From Streptomyces sp. P9-A2 (GTDB taxonomy: Bacteria; Actinomycetota; Actinomycetes; Streptomycetales; Streptomycetaceae), in NCBI RefSeq assembly GCF_036634175.1, contig NZ_JAZIFX010000001.1, forward strand, positions 3,968,001-4,032,000: a DNA stretch of 64,000 nt, written 5' to 3'. A program made the position numbers and the translations under genes. Of the stretch, positions 1-8,880 are shown in pieces. The notes below the pieces were generated by a model, which saw only the letters and a program-made list of their open reading frames with translations, was not told the origin of the DNA and searched no databases. Every line of letters begins with the position of its first letter. Positions within the stretch are counted from its first letter, which is position 1.

Positions 1-2
1 AG

Positions 3-848
3 CCCACGGCCGAAGCCGAGTCGAAGCCGAAGCCGGATGTGGCGGAAGCGCAGCCGGAGGCAGCCCCGGAGTCCCAGCCCGAGGCCGCCGACGGCGAGGA
101 CGCCCCTCAGGGGCCACCCGCACCCGACGACGAAAACCGCACGGGTGGCGCGGGTGGGAACACGACCGAGGCCGAGGGCGAAGCCGAGGCCGAGGCCACC
201 CCCCTCAAAACGCCGGAGGCACTCCGCACGGCCTACGAAGCCGCAGGCCAGGCCCTTGCGGAGCGCGGCCTTACCGACACTCGCGCCAAGGTCTACCTCG
301 TCCTGGACCGTTCCGCGTCGATGCGCCCGTACTACAAGGACGGTTCCGCGCAGGCGCTCGCCGAGCAGACTCTCGCTCTCGCGGCCCACCTCGACACGGA
401 CCCCGGGTCCGTCACGGTCAAGGTCGTCTTCTTCTCCACCGAGGTCGACGGAACCGGCGAGCTGACCTTCGCCGACCACGAGAACAAGATCGACACCCTG
501 CACGCGTCCCTCGGCCGTATGGGCCGGACCAGCTACCACGCGGCTGTGGCCGAGGTCCTCGCCCTGCACGACAAGGCGGCGCCCGGCGCGCCCGCCCTGG
601 TGGTCTTCCAGACGGACGGCGCGCCCGACGCGAAGACCCCCGCGACCCAGTCCCTCACGGAGGCCGCGAAGACCCACTCCTCCGTCTTCTTCTCGTTCGT
701 CGCCTTCGGAGACCCGGACAACAAGGCGTTCGACTACCTCCGCAAGCTGAAGACACCGAACACGGCCCACTTCCTCGCCGGCGCGTCTCCCCTGGAGCTC
801 ACCGACAAGGAGCTCTACGAGGCCGTACTGGAGTCCTGGCGCCCCTGA
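3..848 (+). CDS. vWA-domain protein (TerF-like), 5'-truncated
   Basis: The reading frame is open to the left edge, so the true start lies outside the window. The visible N-terminal ~70 residues are a low-complexity Glu/Ala/Pro linker (repeats such as [10 protein letters not shown]). They are followed by a von Willebrand factor A domain with a MIDAS start, VLDRSASM, then a TSYH Thr motif and FQTDGAPD. This arrangement is typical of the TerF/TerY-type vWA proteins linked to tellurite resistance and stress in actinomycetes. The protein is probably cytoplasmic and metal-binding; no partner gene is visible because the upstream side is cut off. It ends with TGA ahead of a hairpin terminator. Family call is good, precise function unknown. 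Confidence 0.8.
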   Translation, partial: PTAEAESKPKPDVAEAQPEAAPESQPEAADGEDAPQGPPAPDDENRTGGAGGNTTEAEGEAEAEATPLKTPEALRTAYEAAGQALAERGLTDTRAKVYLVLDRSASMRPYYKDGSAQALAEQTLALAAHLDTDPGSVTVKVVFFSTEVDGTGELTFADHENKIDTLHASLGRMGRTSYHAAVAEVLALHDKAAPGAPALVVFQTDGAPDAKTPATQSLTEAAKTHSSVFFSFVAFGDPDNKAFDYLRKLKTPNTAHFLAGASPLELTDKELYEAVLESWRP

Positions 849-930
849 CCCTGGGCCGCCTCGGCCCCCACGGGTGCCAGACGGATGCCAGCCACATGCC
901 GGACGGGCGACAGCCCTCCCGTACACCCCG

Positions 931-972
931 CGCCGCCCGCTTCTCAGCCCGTAAAACGAGAAGCGGGCGGCG
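931..972 (+). terminator. Hairpin terminator after the vWA gene
   Basis: Arms of 15 bp (931-945 and 958-972, CGCCGCCCGCTTCTC and its complement) enclose a 12-nt A-rich loop. It lies between the vWA gene and metG, so it probably ends the upstream transcript. The metG promoter must sit in the remaining ~55 bp. Confidence 0.7.
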
Positions 973-1030
973 TACCCGTGTCGGCTACGATTTGGAGATT
1001 CCGTACGTTTCAACCTGGGAGCAGCCCCCG

Positions 1031-2758
1031 ATGGCTCGACACCTCATCACCAGCGCCCTTCCGTACATCAACGGGATCAAGCACCTGGGCAACATGGTGG
1101 GGTCCATGCTCCCGGCGGACGTCTACTCCCGTTACCTGCGCCAGCGCGGCCACGACGTCCTGTACATCTGCGCGACGGACGAGCACGGCACCCCGGCCGA
1201 GCTGGCCGCGAAGGAGCAGGGCCTGCCCGTCGACGTGTTCTGCGCGCAGGCGCACGACGCGCAGAAGGCGGTCTACGACGGCTTCGCCCTCGCCTTCGAC
1301 CACTTCGGCCGCAGCTCCTCGCAGCAGAACGTGGAGATCACGCAGCACTTCGCCCGCCGCCTCAAGGAGAACGGGTTCATCGAGGAGCGCGCGATCCGGC
1401 AGGTCTACAGCCCGGCCGACGGCCGCTTCCTCCCGGACCGCTACGTGGAGGGCACCTGCCCGCACTGCGGCTACGACAAGGCGCGCGGCGACCAGTGCGA
1501 GAACTGCACCCGGGTGCTGGACCCGACCGACCTGATCGACCCGCGGTCGGCGATCTCCGGCTCCACGGAGCTGGAGGTCCGCGAGACCAAGCACCTCTTC
1601 CTCCTCCAGTCGAAGCTCCAGCAGGAGGTCGAGGAGTGGGTGGCCCTGCACGAGGAGGAGTGGCCCCAGCTGGCCGCCTCCATCGCACGCAAGTGGCTGA
1701 CCGAGGGTCTGCACGACCGCGCGATCACCCGTGACCTGGACTGGGGCGTTCCGGTGCCGGCCGACACCTGGCCGGAGCTGGCGGCCGAGGGCAAGGTCTT
1801 CTACGTCTGGTTCGACGCCCCGATCGAGTACATCGCCGCGACGAAGGAGTGGGCGGACTCCGCGCCCGACGGTGAGACGCGCGACTGGAAGTCGTGGTGG
1901 TACGAGGCGGACGACACCGTCCGCTACACCGAGTTCATGGCGAAGGACAACGTCCCGTTCCACACGGTGATGTTCCCGGCCACCCAGCTGGGCGTCCGCG
2001 AGCCGTGGAAGAAGGTCGACTACGTCAAGGCCTTCAACTGGCTGACGTACTACGGCGGCAAGTTCTCCACCTCCCAGAAGCGCGGTGTCTTCACCGACCA
2101 GGCGCTGGACATCCTCCCGGCCGACTACTGGCGGTACTTCCTGATCGCCAACGCGCCCGAGTCGGACGACTCGTCCTTCACCTGGGAGCACTTCACCGCC
2201 ACGGTGAACAAGGACCTGGCCGACACCCTCGGCAACTTCGTCAACCGTGTCCTGTCCTTCTCGAAGAAGCGCTTCGGCGAGGAGGTCCCGGCGGGCGGCG
2301 CGCCCGGCGAGGCCGAGACCAGGCTCGGCCAGGAGATCGCGTCGCTCCTCGCGGAGTACGAGACCCAGATGGAGGCGCTGCAGTTCCGCAAGGCGGCGGC
2401 CGCGCTGCGCGCCCTGTGGTCCGCGGGCAACTCCTACCTGGAGGAGAAGGCCCCCTGGCTGGAGATCAAGACCGACCAGGAGGGCGCCGCCCTCACCCTG
2501 CGTACGGCGATGAACCTGATCCGCCTGTACGCGGTGGTGTCGGAGCCGTTCATCCCGTCGACGTCGGCGGCGATGCGCCAGGTCTTCTCCCTGACCGGTG
2601 ACACCGCGGCCTGGGTCTCCGCCGAGGAGGCCCACGCCCTCACCTCCGTCCCCGCCGGCACGCCCTTCACCGTCCCGCCGGTCCTCTTCGCCAAGCTGAC
2701 GGACGACGACCTGGACGCGTACAAGGAGCGTTTCGGCGGCGAGCCGCAGTCCGCGTAA
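1031..2758 (+). CDS. metG: Methionyl-tRNA synthetase
   Basis: Class I aminoacyl-tRNA synthetase of 575 aa that charges tRNA-Met in the cytoplasm. The catalytic N-terminus shows [14 protein letters not shown] (HIGH-type signature, residues 8-21). A zinc-knuckle insertion follows with four Cys (about 143, 146, 156, 159), and then KFSTS at 344-348, the KMSKS equivalent. The C-terminal anticodon-binding helical domain is present, but there is no extra EMAP-type tRNA-binding domain, so this is the short form. The ATG at 1031 is preferred because GGGAG stands 9 nt upstream and the protein then begins directly with the Rossmann strand; a longer in-frame extension to 896 has no such support. A strong terminator follows. 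No T-box leader is visible. Confidence 0.97.
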   Translation: MARHLITSALPYINGIKHLGNMVGSMLPADVYSRYLRQRGHDVLYICATDEHGTPAELAAKEQGLPVDVFCAQAHDAQKAVYDGFALAFDHFGRSSSQQNVEITQHFARRLKENGFIEERAIRQVYSPADGRFLPDRYVEGTCPHCGYDKARGDQCENCTRVLDPTDLIDPRSAISGSTELEVRETKHLFLLQSKLQQEVEEWVALHEEEWPQLAASIARKWLTEGLHDRAITRDLDWGVPVPADTWPELAAEGKVFYVWFDAPIEYIAATKEWADSAPDGETRDWKSWWYEADDTVRYTEFMAKDNVPFHTVMFPATQLGVREPWKKVDYVKAFNWLTYYGGKFSTSQKRGVFTDQALDILPADYWRYFLIANAPESDDSSFTWEHFTATVNKDLADTLGNFVNRVLSFSKKRFGEEVPAGGAPGEAETRLGQEIASLLAEYETQMEALQFRKAAAALRALWSAGNSYLEEKAPWLEIKTDQEGAALTLRTAMNLIRLYAVVSEPFIPSTSAAMRQVFSLTGDTAAWVSAEEAHALTSVPAGTPFTVPPVLFAKLTDDDLDAYKERFGGEPQSA

Positions 2759-2775
2759 CGACCCCGCACCACCGA

Positions 2776-2813
2776 CGTCAGGGCCCGGGAACAAAGGTTC
2801 CCGGGCCCTGACG
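2776..2813 (+). terminator. Terminator after metG
   Basis: A perfect 17-bp stem (2776-2792 / 2797-2813, centred on GGGCCCGGGAAC) with a 4-nt AAAG loop starts 18 bp after the metG stop codon. Confidence 0.85.
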
Positions 2814-2885
2814 CGTTCAGCAATGTCCGATAACGTCCAGGAAAGATCACTTCATACGAAGACCACTTCACGCAGGGGACCTTCC

Positions 2886-3251
2886 ATGGCACTGTTCGGC
2901 AACGCGCACAGCATCGACCCGGCGCAGGCGCAGCAGGAGTACGCCCGCCTCCTGGGCCACGGCGAGCAGGTGCACGCCGCCTACCTGCTGATCCGCGACA
3001 CCATCCTCTTCACCGACCGCCGGCTGATCATGATCGACAAGCAGGGGATCACCGGCAAGAAGACCGAGTACCACTCCGTCCCGTACCGCAGCATCACCCA
3101 CTTCGCCGTCGAGACGGCCGGCACCTTCGACCTCGACGCCGAACTCAAGATCTGGCTCTCCGGCACCGCCACCCCGGTGCAGAAGACCTTCACCAAGGGC
3201 GTCGACATCTACGAGGTGCAGGCGATCCTCACCCAGTTCGTGGCCCGCTGA
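2886..3251 (+). CDS. PH-domain (bacterial Pleckstrin-like) protein
   Basis: Small soluble protein of 121 aa. Almost the whole length matches the bacterial PH domain layout (YvbH/bPH type): an N-terminal helix, LLIRDTILFTDRRLIMID, a turn GITGKKTEY, the strand pair SVPYRSITHFAVETAG, then LKIWLSG and a C-terminal helix VDIYEVQAILTQFV. No transmembrane segment or signal peptide is present. The start ATG at 2886 has AGGGGA 7-8 nt upstream. It stands alone between two terminator-like hairpins. Function in this family is unknown; homologues are common single genes in actinomycetes. Confidence 0.85.
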   Translation: MALFGNAHSIDPAQAQQEYARLLGHGEQVHAAYLLIRDTILFTDRRLIMIDKQGITGKKTEYHSVPYRSITHFAVETAGTFDLDAELKIWLSGTATPVQKTFTKGVDIYEVQAILTQFVAR

Positions 3252-3353
3252 CCTCCCCCCGGGGACGGCCTGAACGTTTCCCCCGTTCCCGAACGGGTGA
3301 ATGAGTCCGCATATGCCGGGTGCACCGGCCCTGAGCGCGCCTAGTTTGCGCTC

Positions 3354-4313
3354 ATGGTCACATCGACACACGAGGCCCCTCACCGGCTCTTCCAGGAGCA
3401 CCCGGAGGCCCTCGCACCCGTCTTCGAGGCACTGGGCCTACCCCCGCCCTCGAAGCCGGACTTCCACGAGGTCTCCCCCGACGCCACCGAGATCCGGCCG
3501 CTGGAGCGCCGCGTGGACACGGTGCTCAAGTTCGAGCCCGACATGGGGGAGAGCTTCGTCCTGGCGGTGGAATCGCAGACGAAGAAGGACCCCGACAAGG
3601 CGAAGAGCTGGTCGTACTACGTCTCGTACCTGCGCGCGAAGTACGACATGCCGGTGCTGCTGGTGGTGGTCTGCCGGTACCGGTCCACGGCGGCCTGGGC
3701 GATGGGCCCCTTCGAGTGCGCCGTGGGTCCGTGGACGACCCAGGTCACGCACCCGTTCGTCCTGGGCCCGCAGACCGTCCCGGAGATCACCGACGAGACG
3801 GTCGTGGCCCGGCAGCCGGCCCTGGCCGCGCTCTCGGCCATCGTTCACAGCCAGAGCCGACGGGCAGCCGCCATACTGGAAACGGTCGCCCGCGGGCTCG
3901 TGGCCTTCGAGCCGGTCACCACCGGGTACTGGTTCGAAGTGGTGGAAGTCGGTCTGGTGGACACACCGACCAGGGAGAACTGGAGAACCACGATGCAGGA
4001 CGTCGTCACCCACTTCCCGGGGCACAGGACACTCTTCGAGGAGAAGTACCTGGACGGCAAGGCCGAGGGGAAAGCCGAGGGGAAAGCCGAAGGCAAGGCC
4101 GAGGACATCCTGCGCGTGCTCAAGGTGCGTGGACTCGCCGTCTCCGACACCGTCCGCGAGCGCGTCACCGCCTGCGCCGACCTCGACACGCTCTCCGTCT
4201 GGTTCGACCGTTCCCTGACAGCCACCACGGCCGAGGACGTCTTCCAGGAGGAGCCGCAGTCCGACACGGACACACCGACGGACACGTCGGCGGACACCTT
4301 CGGGCAGTCGTGA
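3354..4313 (+). CDS. Rpn/PD-(D/E)XK-like nuclease-family protein
   Basis: 319-aa protein with no signal peptide. The N-terminal half resembles the Rpn (recombination-promoting nuclease, PDDEXK transposase-like) fold: Asp55 in RRVDTVLKF, then the strand LAVESQ with Glu73-x-Gln75. This is the ExQ variant of the PD-(D/E)XK active site. The C-terminal half carries four GKAE repeats (about residues 238-253) and then a helix with an end motif, DLDTLSVWFDRSLTATT, another hallmark of Rpn/YhgA-like proteins. The ATG follows a TAGTTT -10-like hexamer by only 6 nt, so the mRNA may be leaderless. It is translationally coupled by a GTGA overlap to the next small gene. Nuclease activity is inferred from the fold; the real substrate is unknown. 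Confidence 0.65.
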   Translation: MVTSTHEAPHRLFQEHPEALAPVFEALGLPPPSKPDFHEVSPDATEIRPLERRVDTVLKFEPDMGESFVLAVESQTKKDPDKAKSWSYYVSYLRAKYDMPVLLVVVCRYRSTAAWAMGPFECAVGPWTTQVTHPFVLGPQTVPEITDETVVARQPALAALSAIVHSQSRRAAAILETVARGLVAFEPVTTGYWFEVVEVGLVDTPTRENWRTTMQDVVTHFPGHRTLFEEKYLDGKAEGKAEGKAEGKAEDILRVLKVRGLAVSDTVRERVTACADLDTLSVWFDRSLTATTAEDVFQEEPQSDTDTPTDTSADTFGQS

Positions 4314-4579
4314 CGCCCCACATCGTTCTGGAACCCGAACTGGAGGCGGAGCTCTGGGACGTCTGTATCGCCCTGCTCCAGGCGGTGGCGATCGCGTGGG
4401 TTCCCGTGCCCACGGCCCAGGCCGCTTTCAAGGAGAGATTCACGGAGATCGGCGGCCGTGCGGGCCTGTCCTCCAGAGAGATCGGCCTCGTGTGCCTCGG
4501 CTTCAAGTGCTGGCTTCTGACGCACCAGGACGAATACACGGAGCAGTACGCCAAGGGGAACACCAGACGCCTCTGGTGA
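4310..4579 (+). CDS. Small conserved hypothetical, coupled to the Rpn-like gene
   Basis: 89 aa. The GTG start at 4310 overlaps the TGA of the preceding gene (GTGA), which implies coupled translation and explains the absence of a separate Shine-Dalgarno sequence. The protein is mainly helical (PELEAELWDVCIALLQAVAI... then FKERFTEIGGRAGLSSREIG), with a Trp/Tyr/His-rich tail and no transmembrane segment. I do not recognise a family. The tight overlap suggests it acts with, or modulates, the Rpn-like protein. It ends 14 bp before a large palindromic terminator. Confidence 0.6.
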   Translation: MTPHIVLEPELEAELWDVCIALLQAVAIAWVPVPTAQAAFKERFTEIGGRAGLSSREIGLVCLGFKCWLLTHQDEYTEQYAKGNTRRLW

Positions 4580-4593
4580 ACCCCTCCGTGCAC

Positions 4594-4649
4594 AGAGGAG
4601 AGGGCCTGGAACCGATGCCGGCCGGCATCGGTTCCAGGCCCTCTCCTCT
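4594..4649. terminator. 56-bp perfect palindrome, bidirectional terminator
   Basis: The two 28-bp arms are exact reverse complements with no unpaired spacer (centre GCCGGCCGGC). It lies between two convergent genes, the small hypothetical on + and aspS on -, so it can terminate both. Confidence 0.85.
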
Positions 4650-4659
4650 CTCTGTGGTT

Positions 4660-6423
4660 CTACTTCGCCTGCGGCTTGCGCACCGTCAGGTGCAGTTCCT
4701 TCAGGCGGGCCTCGTCCAGCTCCGTCGGGGCGCCCATCATCAGGTCCTGGGCGTTGCCGTTGAGCGGGAAGGCGATGGTCTCGCGAATGTTGGGCTCGTC
4801 GGCGAGGAGCATGACGATGCGGTCGACGCCGGGGGCGATGCCGCCGTGCGGCGGGGCGCCGAAGCGGAAGGCGCGCAGCATGCCGGCGAACTTGTCCTCG
4901 ACCGTCTCACGGTCGTAGCCCGCGATCTCGAAGGCCTTGATCATGATGTCCGGCTCGTGGTTCCGGATCGCGCCCGAGGACAGCTCGACGCCGTTGCACA
5001 CGATGTCGTACTGCCAGCCCAGGATGTCCAGCGGGTCCTGGGTCTGAAGGGCCTCCAGACCGCCCTGCGGCATCGAGAAGGGGTTGTGCGAGAAGTCGAT
5101 CCGCCCCGTCTCCTCGTCCTTCTCGTACATCGGGAAGTCGACGATCCAGCAGAAGCGGAAGACGTTCTCCTCGAACTGGCCGGCCCGCTTCGCGGCCTCG
5201 ACCCGGACGGCGCCCATGATCTTGGAGACCTCGTCGAACTCGCCCGCGCCGAAGAACACCGCGTGGCCGGGGGCGAGGGACAGCCGCTTGGTCAGCTCCG
5301 CGATGTTCGCCTCGGTCAGGAACTTCGCGATCGGGCCCGTCAGCGAGCCGTCCTCGGCCACCCGCACCCAGGCCAGGCCCTTGGCGCCCTGCGAGACCGC
5401 GTAGTCACCGAGCTGGTCGAAGAACTTGCGCGACTGGCCGGAGACGTCCGGCACCGGCAGCGCGCGCACGTGCTTGCCGGCGAACGCCTTGAACTCCGAG
5501 CCCTCGAAGACGTCGGTGATGTCGACGAGCTCCAGCTTGGCGCGCAGGTCCGGCTTGTCGGAGCCGTACTTCAACATCGCCTCGCGGAACGGGATCCGCG
5601 GGAACGGCGAGGTGACGTGACGACCGTTGCCGAACTCCTCGAAGAGCTCGGTCATGAGCTTCTCGATGGGCTGGAAGACGTCCTCCTGCTCGACGAAGCT
5701 CATCTCCACGTCGAGCTGGTAGAACTCGCCCGGCGAGCGGTCCGCGCGGGCGTCCTCGTCACGGAAGCAGGGCGCGATCTGGAAGTAGCGGTCGAAGCCG
5801 GAGACCATCAGCAGCTGCTTGAACTGCTGCGGCGCCTGCGGCAGCGCGTAGAACCTGCCCGCGTTGAGGCGCGACGGGACGACGAAGTCGCGGGCGCCCT
5901 CGGGGGAGGTGGCGCTGAGGATCGGCGTCGCCATCTCGTTGAAGCCCAGCGCCGTCATCTTGTGGCGGATGGCCGAGATCACCGATGTCCGCAGCAGGAT
6001 GTTGCGGTGCATGCGCTCACGGCGCAGGTCCAGGAAGCGGTACTCCAGACGCCGCTCCTCGTTGACCCCGTCCTCGGCGTTGATCGTGAAGGGAAGCGGG
6101 GCCGCCGCGCCCAGCACCTCGACCTCACCGACCTCGACCTCGACCTCACCGGTCGGCAGCTCGGCGTTGACGTTCTCCGTACCGCGGGAGACGACCTTGC
6201 CGTCGATCCGGACGACGGTCTCCTTGGAGAGCCGGTCCAGGGTCTCGTAGGCGGGCGTGCCGGGCCGGGCCACGAGCTGCGTGATGCCGTAGTGATCGCG
6301 CAGATCGATGAAGAGGATGCCGCCCAGGTCGCGCCGATTGTGCAGCCAGCCGCTCAACCGGACGTCGGTTCCGACGTCAGAGGCGCGGAGCTCGCCGCAG
6401 GTGTGGGACCTGTACCGATGCAT
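4660..6423 (-). CDS. aspS: Aspartyl-tRNA synthetase (bacterial type)
   Basis: Class II synthetase of 587 aa. Domains in order: N-terminal OB-fold anticodon-binding domain ([15 protein letters not shown], residues ~20-35), the catalytic core with motif 2 ([19 protein letters not shown]), the bacterial GAD insertion (about residues 300-415), and motif 3 near the C-terminus ([13 protein letters not shown]). The length is typical of bacterial AspRS. It is monocistronic on the minus strand, ends at the 56-bp palindromic terminator, and its 5' flank carries a parS site 35 bp upstream of the start codon. Whether it is discriminating or also charges tRNA-Asn depends on the presence of gatCAB elsewhere, which this window does not show. 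Confidence 0.97.
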   Translation of the reverse strand: MHRYRSHTCGELRASDVGTDVRLSGWLHNRRDLGGILFIDLRDHYGITQLVARPGTPAYETLDRLSKETVVRIDGKVVSRGTENVNAELPTGEVEVEVGEVEVLGAAAPLPFTINAEDGVNEERRLEYRFLDLRRERMHRNILLRTSVISAIRHKMTALGFNEMATPILSATSPEGARDFVVPSRLNAGRFYALPQAPQQFKQLLMVSGFDRYFQIAPCFRDEDARADRSPGEFYQLDVEMSFVEQEDVFQPIEKLMTELFEEFGNGRHVTSPFPRIPFREAMLKYGSDKPDLRAKLELVDITDVFEGSEFKAFAGKHVRALPVPDVSGQSRKFFDQLGDYAVSQGAKGLAWVRVAEDGSLTGPIAKFLTEANIAELTKRLSLAPGHAVFFGAGEFDEVSKIMGAVRVEAAKRAGQFEENVFRFCWIVDFPMYEKDEETGRIDFSHNPFSMPQGGLEALQTQDPLDILGWQYDIVCNGVELSSGAIRNHEPDIMIKAFEIAGYDRETVEDKFAGMLRAFRFGAPPHGGIAPGVDRIVMLLADEPNIRETIAFPLNGNAQDLMMGAPTELDEARLKELHLTVRKPQAK

Positions 6424-6457
6424 CGTCGTTCATCCAGCCTTCGCGGATCGGGGTTTT

Positions 6458-6471
6458 GTTTCACGTGAAAC
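6458..6471. other. parS: parS site 1 (ParB-binding centromere)
   Basis: GTTTCACGTGAAAC, a perfect 14-bp palindrome identical to the Streptomyces parS consensus. In S. coelicolor such sites cluster around oriC and load ParB for chromosome segregation. This copy is intergenic, 35 bp upstream of aspS. Confidence 0.92.
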
Positions 6472-6578
6472 TCACCCAAGCCTACCGGCCGGCCCAAGAT
6501 CGCCGCCCCAGGATTACCGGCCGGTCCCGCCGAAACCGTCGGTAGCATTTTCCTCCTGAACCTCCATAAAGTGGGGCA

Positions 6579-8795
6579 ATGCGCACAGGTGAGCCCCTGC
6601 CGTCCCTGGGGGACGTCCTCGCCCTCCTCGACACCGGCCGGTGGCACTGGGACACGACAGCCGGGCTGGTCACGGTCGACGAGGTGACGGCACGGCTCCT
6701 GGGGCTCCCCGCGGAGCAGGCCACCCTCACGGAGGCCCAGGTGCGGGCGCGACTGCACCCGGCCGACTGGAACGAGGTCACCGGAGTGGTCCGGCTCGCC
6801 GCCGCCGAGGACACCCTCGCCGAGGTGCGCATCCGGATCATGGACGACCGGGGACGGGTCGTCCGGATGGTGCGCAGCCGCTCCAAGCCGACCTTCGATC
6901 CCCTGCGCAAGGCGTACCTGCTCACCGGAACCCTTCAGGAGGTCACCGAGCCGGCACCCGGCACCCCCGCCGGCCGCAGGGCGGTCACCGGCGACTGGCG
7001 CCGGTCCCGGGAGGCGTTCCTGCTGGACGCGGGCAGGGCGCTGGCCGAGGCGCGGTCGACGCAGGAAGTGCTGCGGGTCACGGCGAACCTCTCCATGCCG
7101 GGCTTCTCACCGGACGGACTCGCGGTGTTCGGCGTGGCGGGCGACCGGCTCACCATCATCGGCCACCACGGGCAGGAGTCCGACGACGAGGACGCCTTCA
7201 CCATGCCTCTGGACACGGCCTACCCGGCCGCCGAGGTGGTACGGACGGGCCACGCGATCTACCTGTCCACCCCGCAGCAGTACCAGGCCCGCTATCCCCT
7301 CACCTGGCCGCTCGCCGAGCGCTTCGGCCGCCACTCCTGGGCGTTCCTGCCGCTGGTCGTGTCCGGCCGCACGATGGGCACCTGGATGGCGGCCTTCACC
7401 TACCCGGTCGCCTTCACCCCCGACGAGCGGTCGGTGCTGACCACCGTGGCACGGATGCTGGCCCAGGCACTGACCCGCGCGGGCACCGCCGAGAACGAGC
7501 GGGCCCTCACCGACGGGCTGCAGCGCTCGATGCTGCCGAGGATCGGCCCCCAGCGCATCCCCGGAATGAGCCTCGCCGCCCGGTACATCCCCACCGGCGG
7601 CGGCCTCCAGGTGGGCGGCGACTGGTACGACGTGATTCCCCTGCCGAACGGCCGGTTCGCCCTGGTCATCGGGGATGTGCAGGGCCACGACGTACGGGCC
7701 GCCGGGCTCATGGGCCAGCTGCGGATAGCCCTGCGGGCGTACGCGTCCGAAGGGCATCGGCCCGACGCCGTACTCTCCCGCGCCTCCCGCTTCCTGTACG
7801 GGATCAACGAGGTGGACCCCGTCGATCCGCGCTTCGCGACCTGCCTGTACGTGGAGGTCGACCCTGCCGGTGGAATGCTGGACGTCGCCCGCGCGGGACA
7901 CCCCAACCCGGCGGTCCGCATGCCCGACACGACCGTACTGATCCGGCAGACGGCCGGCGGACTTCCGCTGGGCATCGACCCGGACGCCGACTACCCCACC
8001 ACCCGCATGGTCCTGGAGTGCGGCGAGACCCTGCTGATCTGCACAGACGGCCTGATCGAGACCGGTGGCCATGACCTGGACACCGGCTGGCAGCGGCTGC
8101 GCGGCATCCTCGAACGCCACAGGGGCGACCTGGAGGAACTGGCCGATGCCCTGGTCCAAGCGGTCCACGGTCCCTCCTCGCACCACACCCCCGGCCCCCT
8201 GATCGACCGCCGCGAGGACGACATCGCCCTGCTGCTGCTCTCCCGCCGGGCCGAGGGCCGCGGTGCCGGTACGGGTCGGGACACGGTACAGCCGTCGCTG
8301 CGCCGCACCATGCTGACGGTGGAGCAGGCCGAGCCGGAGCGGGTCGCGGAGGCCCGGCGGCACCTGCGCGAGCTGCTGCACGACTGGTGCTCGCCGGACC
8401 AGGTCGACTCGGCGGTCCTGCTCCTGTCGGAGGTGCTCACCAACGTCCTCGTGCACACCGACGCCGCCGCCCTGCTCGAAGCCGAGATCACCGACGGGCC
8501 CCAGGGCCGCCGGATGCGCATCGAGGTCACCGACGCGGGCGACGACCTCCCGCACCTGCGCACACCGGGCGAGCTGGCGTCCTCCGGCCGCGGTCTGCTC
8601 CTGATCGAACTGCTGGCCCACGCCTGGGGGATCGCCCCGCGCGGCAAGGGCAAGAGCATCTGGTTCGAACTGGACGAACCGGACGAGCCGGAGGCCCCGC
8701 CGGACGGGGCCGACGGGGCTGCTGCCCCGAAGCCCCACGAGGACCGCACCGCTCATGAGGACCGCACCGCTCCTGAGGACCGCGAGTATCCCTAG
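6579..8795 (+). CDS. PAS-GAF-SpoIIE phosphatase with C-terminal ATPase domain
   Basis: 738-aa multidomain sensor of the RsbU/SpoIIE family. Residues ~14-120 form a PAS-like domain (HWDTTAGLVTVDEV). Residues ~145-305 form a GAF-like domain, and ~310-560 a PP2C/SpoIIE phosphatase with GGDWYDV and GDVQGHD metal-binding Asp residues. Residues ~585-705 are a histidine-kinase-type ATPase (HATPase_c_2, SEVLTNVLVHTD N-box and SSGRGLLLIE). Such proteins usually dephosphorylate an anti-sigma-factor antagonist while the ATPase part acts as the anti-sigma kinase, giving a switch that responds to a signal. The tail after ~715 is Glu/Asp/Pro-rich and low complexity (repeated HEDRTA). No antagonist gene is adjacent. 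Confidence 0.92.
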   Translation: MRTGEPLPSLGDVLALLDTGRWHWDTTAGLVTVDEVTARLLGLPAEQATLTEAQVRARLHPADWNEVTGVVRLAAAEDTLAEVRIRIMDDRGRVVRMVRSRSKPTFDPLRKAYLLTGTLQEVTEPAPGTPAGRRAVTGDWRRSREAFLLDAGRALAEARSTQEVLRVTANLSMPGFSPDGLAVFGVAGDRLTIIGHHGQESDDEDAFTMPLDTAYPAAEVVRTGHAIYLSTPQQYQARYPLTWPLAERFGRHSWAFLPLVVSGRTMGTWMAAFTYPVAFTPDERSVLTTVARMLAQALTRAGTAENERALTDGLQRSMLPRIGPQRIPGMSLAARYIPTGGGLQVGGDWYDVIPLPNGRFALVIGDVQGHDVRAAGLMGQLRIALRAYASEGHRPDAVLSRASRFLYGINEVDPVDPRFATCLYVEVDPAGGMLDVARAGHPNPAVRMPDTTVLIRQTAGGLPLGIDPDADYPTTRMVLECGETLLICTDGLIETGGHDLDTGWQRLRGILERHRGDLEELADALVQAVHGPSSHHTPGPLIDRREDDIALLLLSRRAEGRGAGTGRDTVQPSLRRTMLTVEQAEPERVAEARRHLRELLHDWCSPDQVDSAVLLLSEVLTNVLVHTDAAALLEAEITDGPQGRRMRIEVTDAGDDLPHLRTPGELASSGRGLLLIELLAHAWGIAPRGKGKSIWFELDEPDEPEAPPDGADGAAAPKPHEDRTAHEDRTAPEDREYP

Positions 8796-8880
8796 GACCG
8801 CAAGCCCACGAGACCCGCAAGTCCGCAAGTCCCACGAGACCCGCAAGCCCCACGAGGGCCGCCTCGCCCCGTGAAGGACC

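Noticed and set aside
973..1030. T-box or riboswitch ahead of metG
   Set aside because: Only about 58 nt remain after the terminator, too short for a T-box, and no specifier structure is seen.
1010..2794. Long antisense frame of 594 codons over metG
   Set aside because: High-GC third positions create open frames on the opposite strand. The sequence is low in variety (Val, Arg, Gly rich) and metG is certain. The same applies to the long antisense or shifted frames over aspS, the acyl-CoA dehydrogenase, bkdH, kinases and paaN.
8796..8880. Short CCGCAAG/CCCACGAG repeats between the SpoIIE and AI-2E genes
   Set aside because: Continues the degenerate HEDRTA-coding repeat at the end of the SpoIIE gene; appears to be slippage, not an element.
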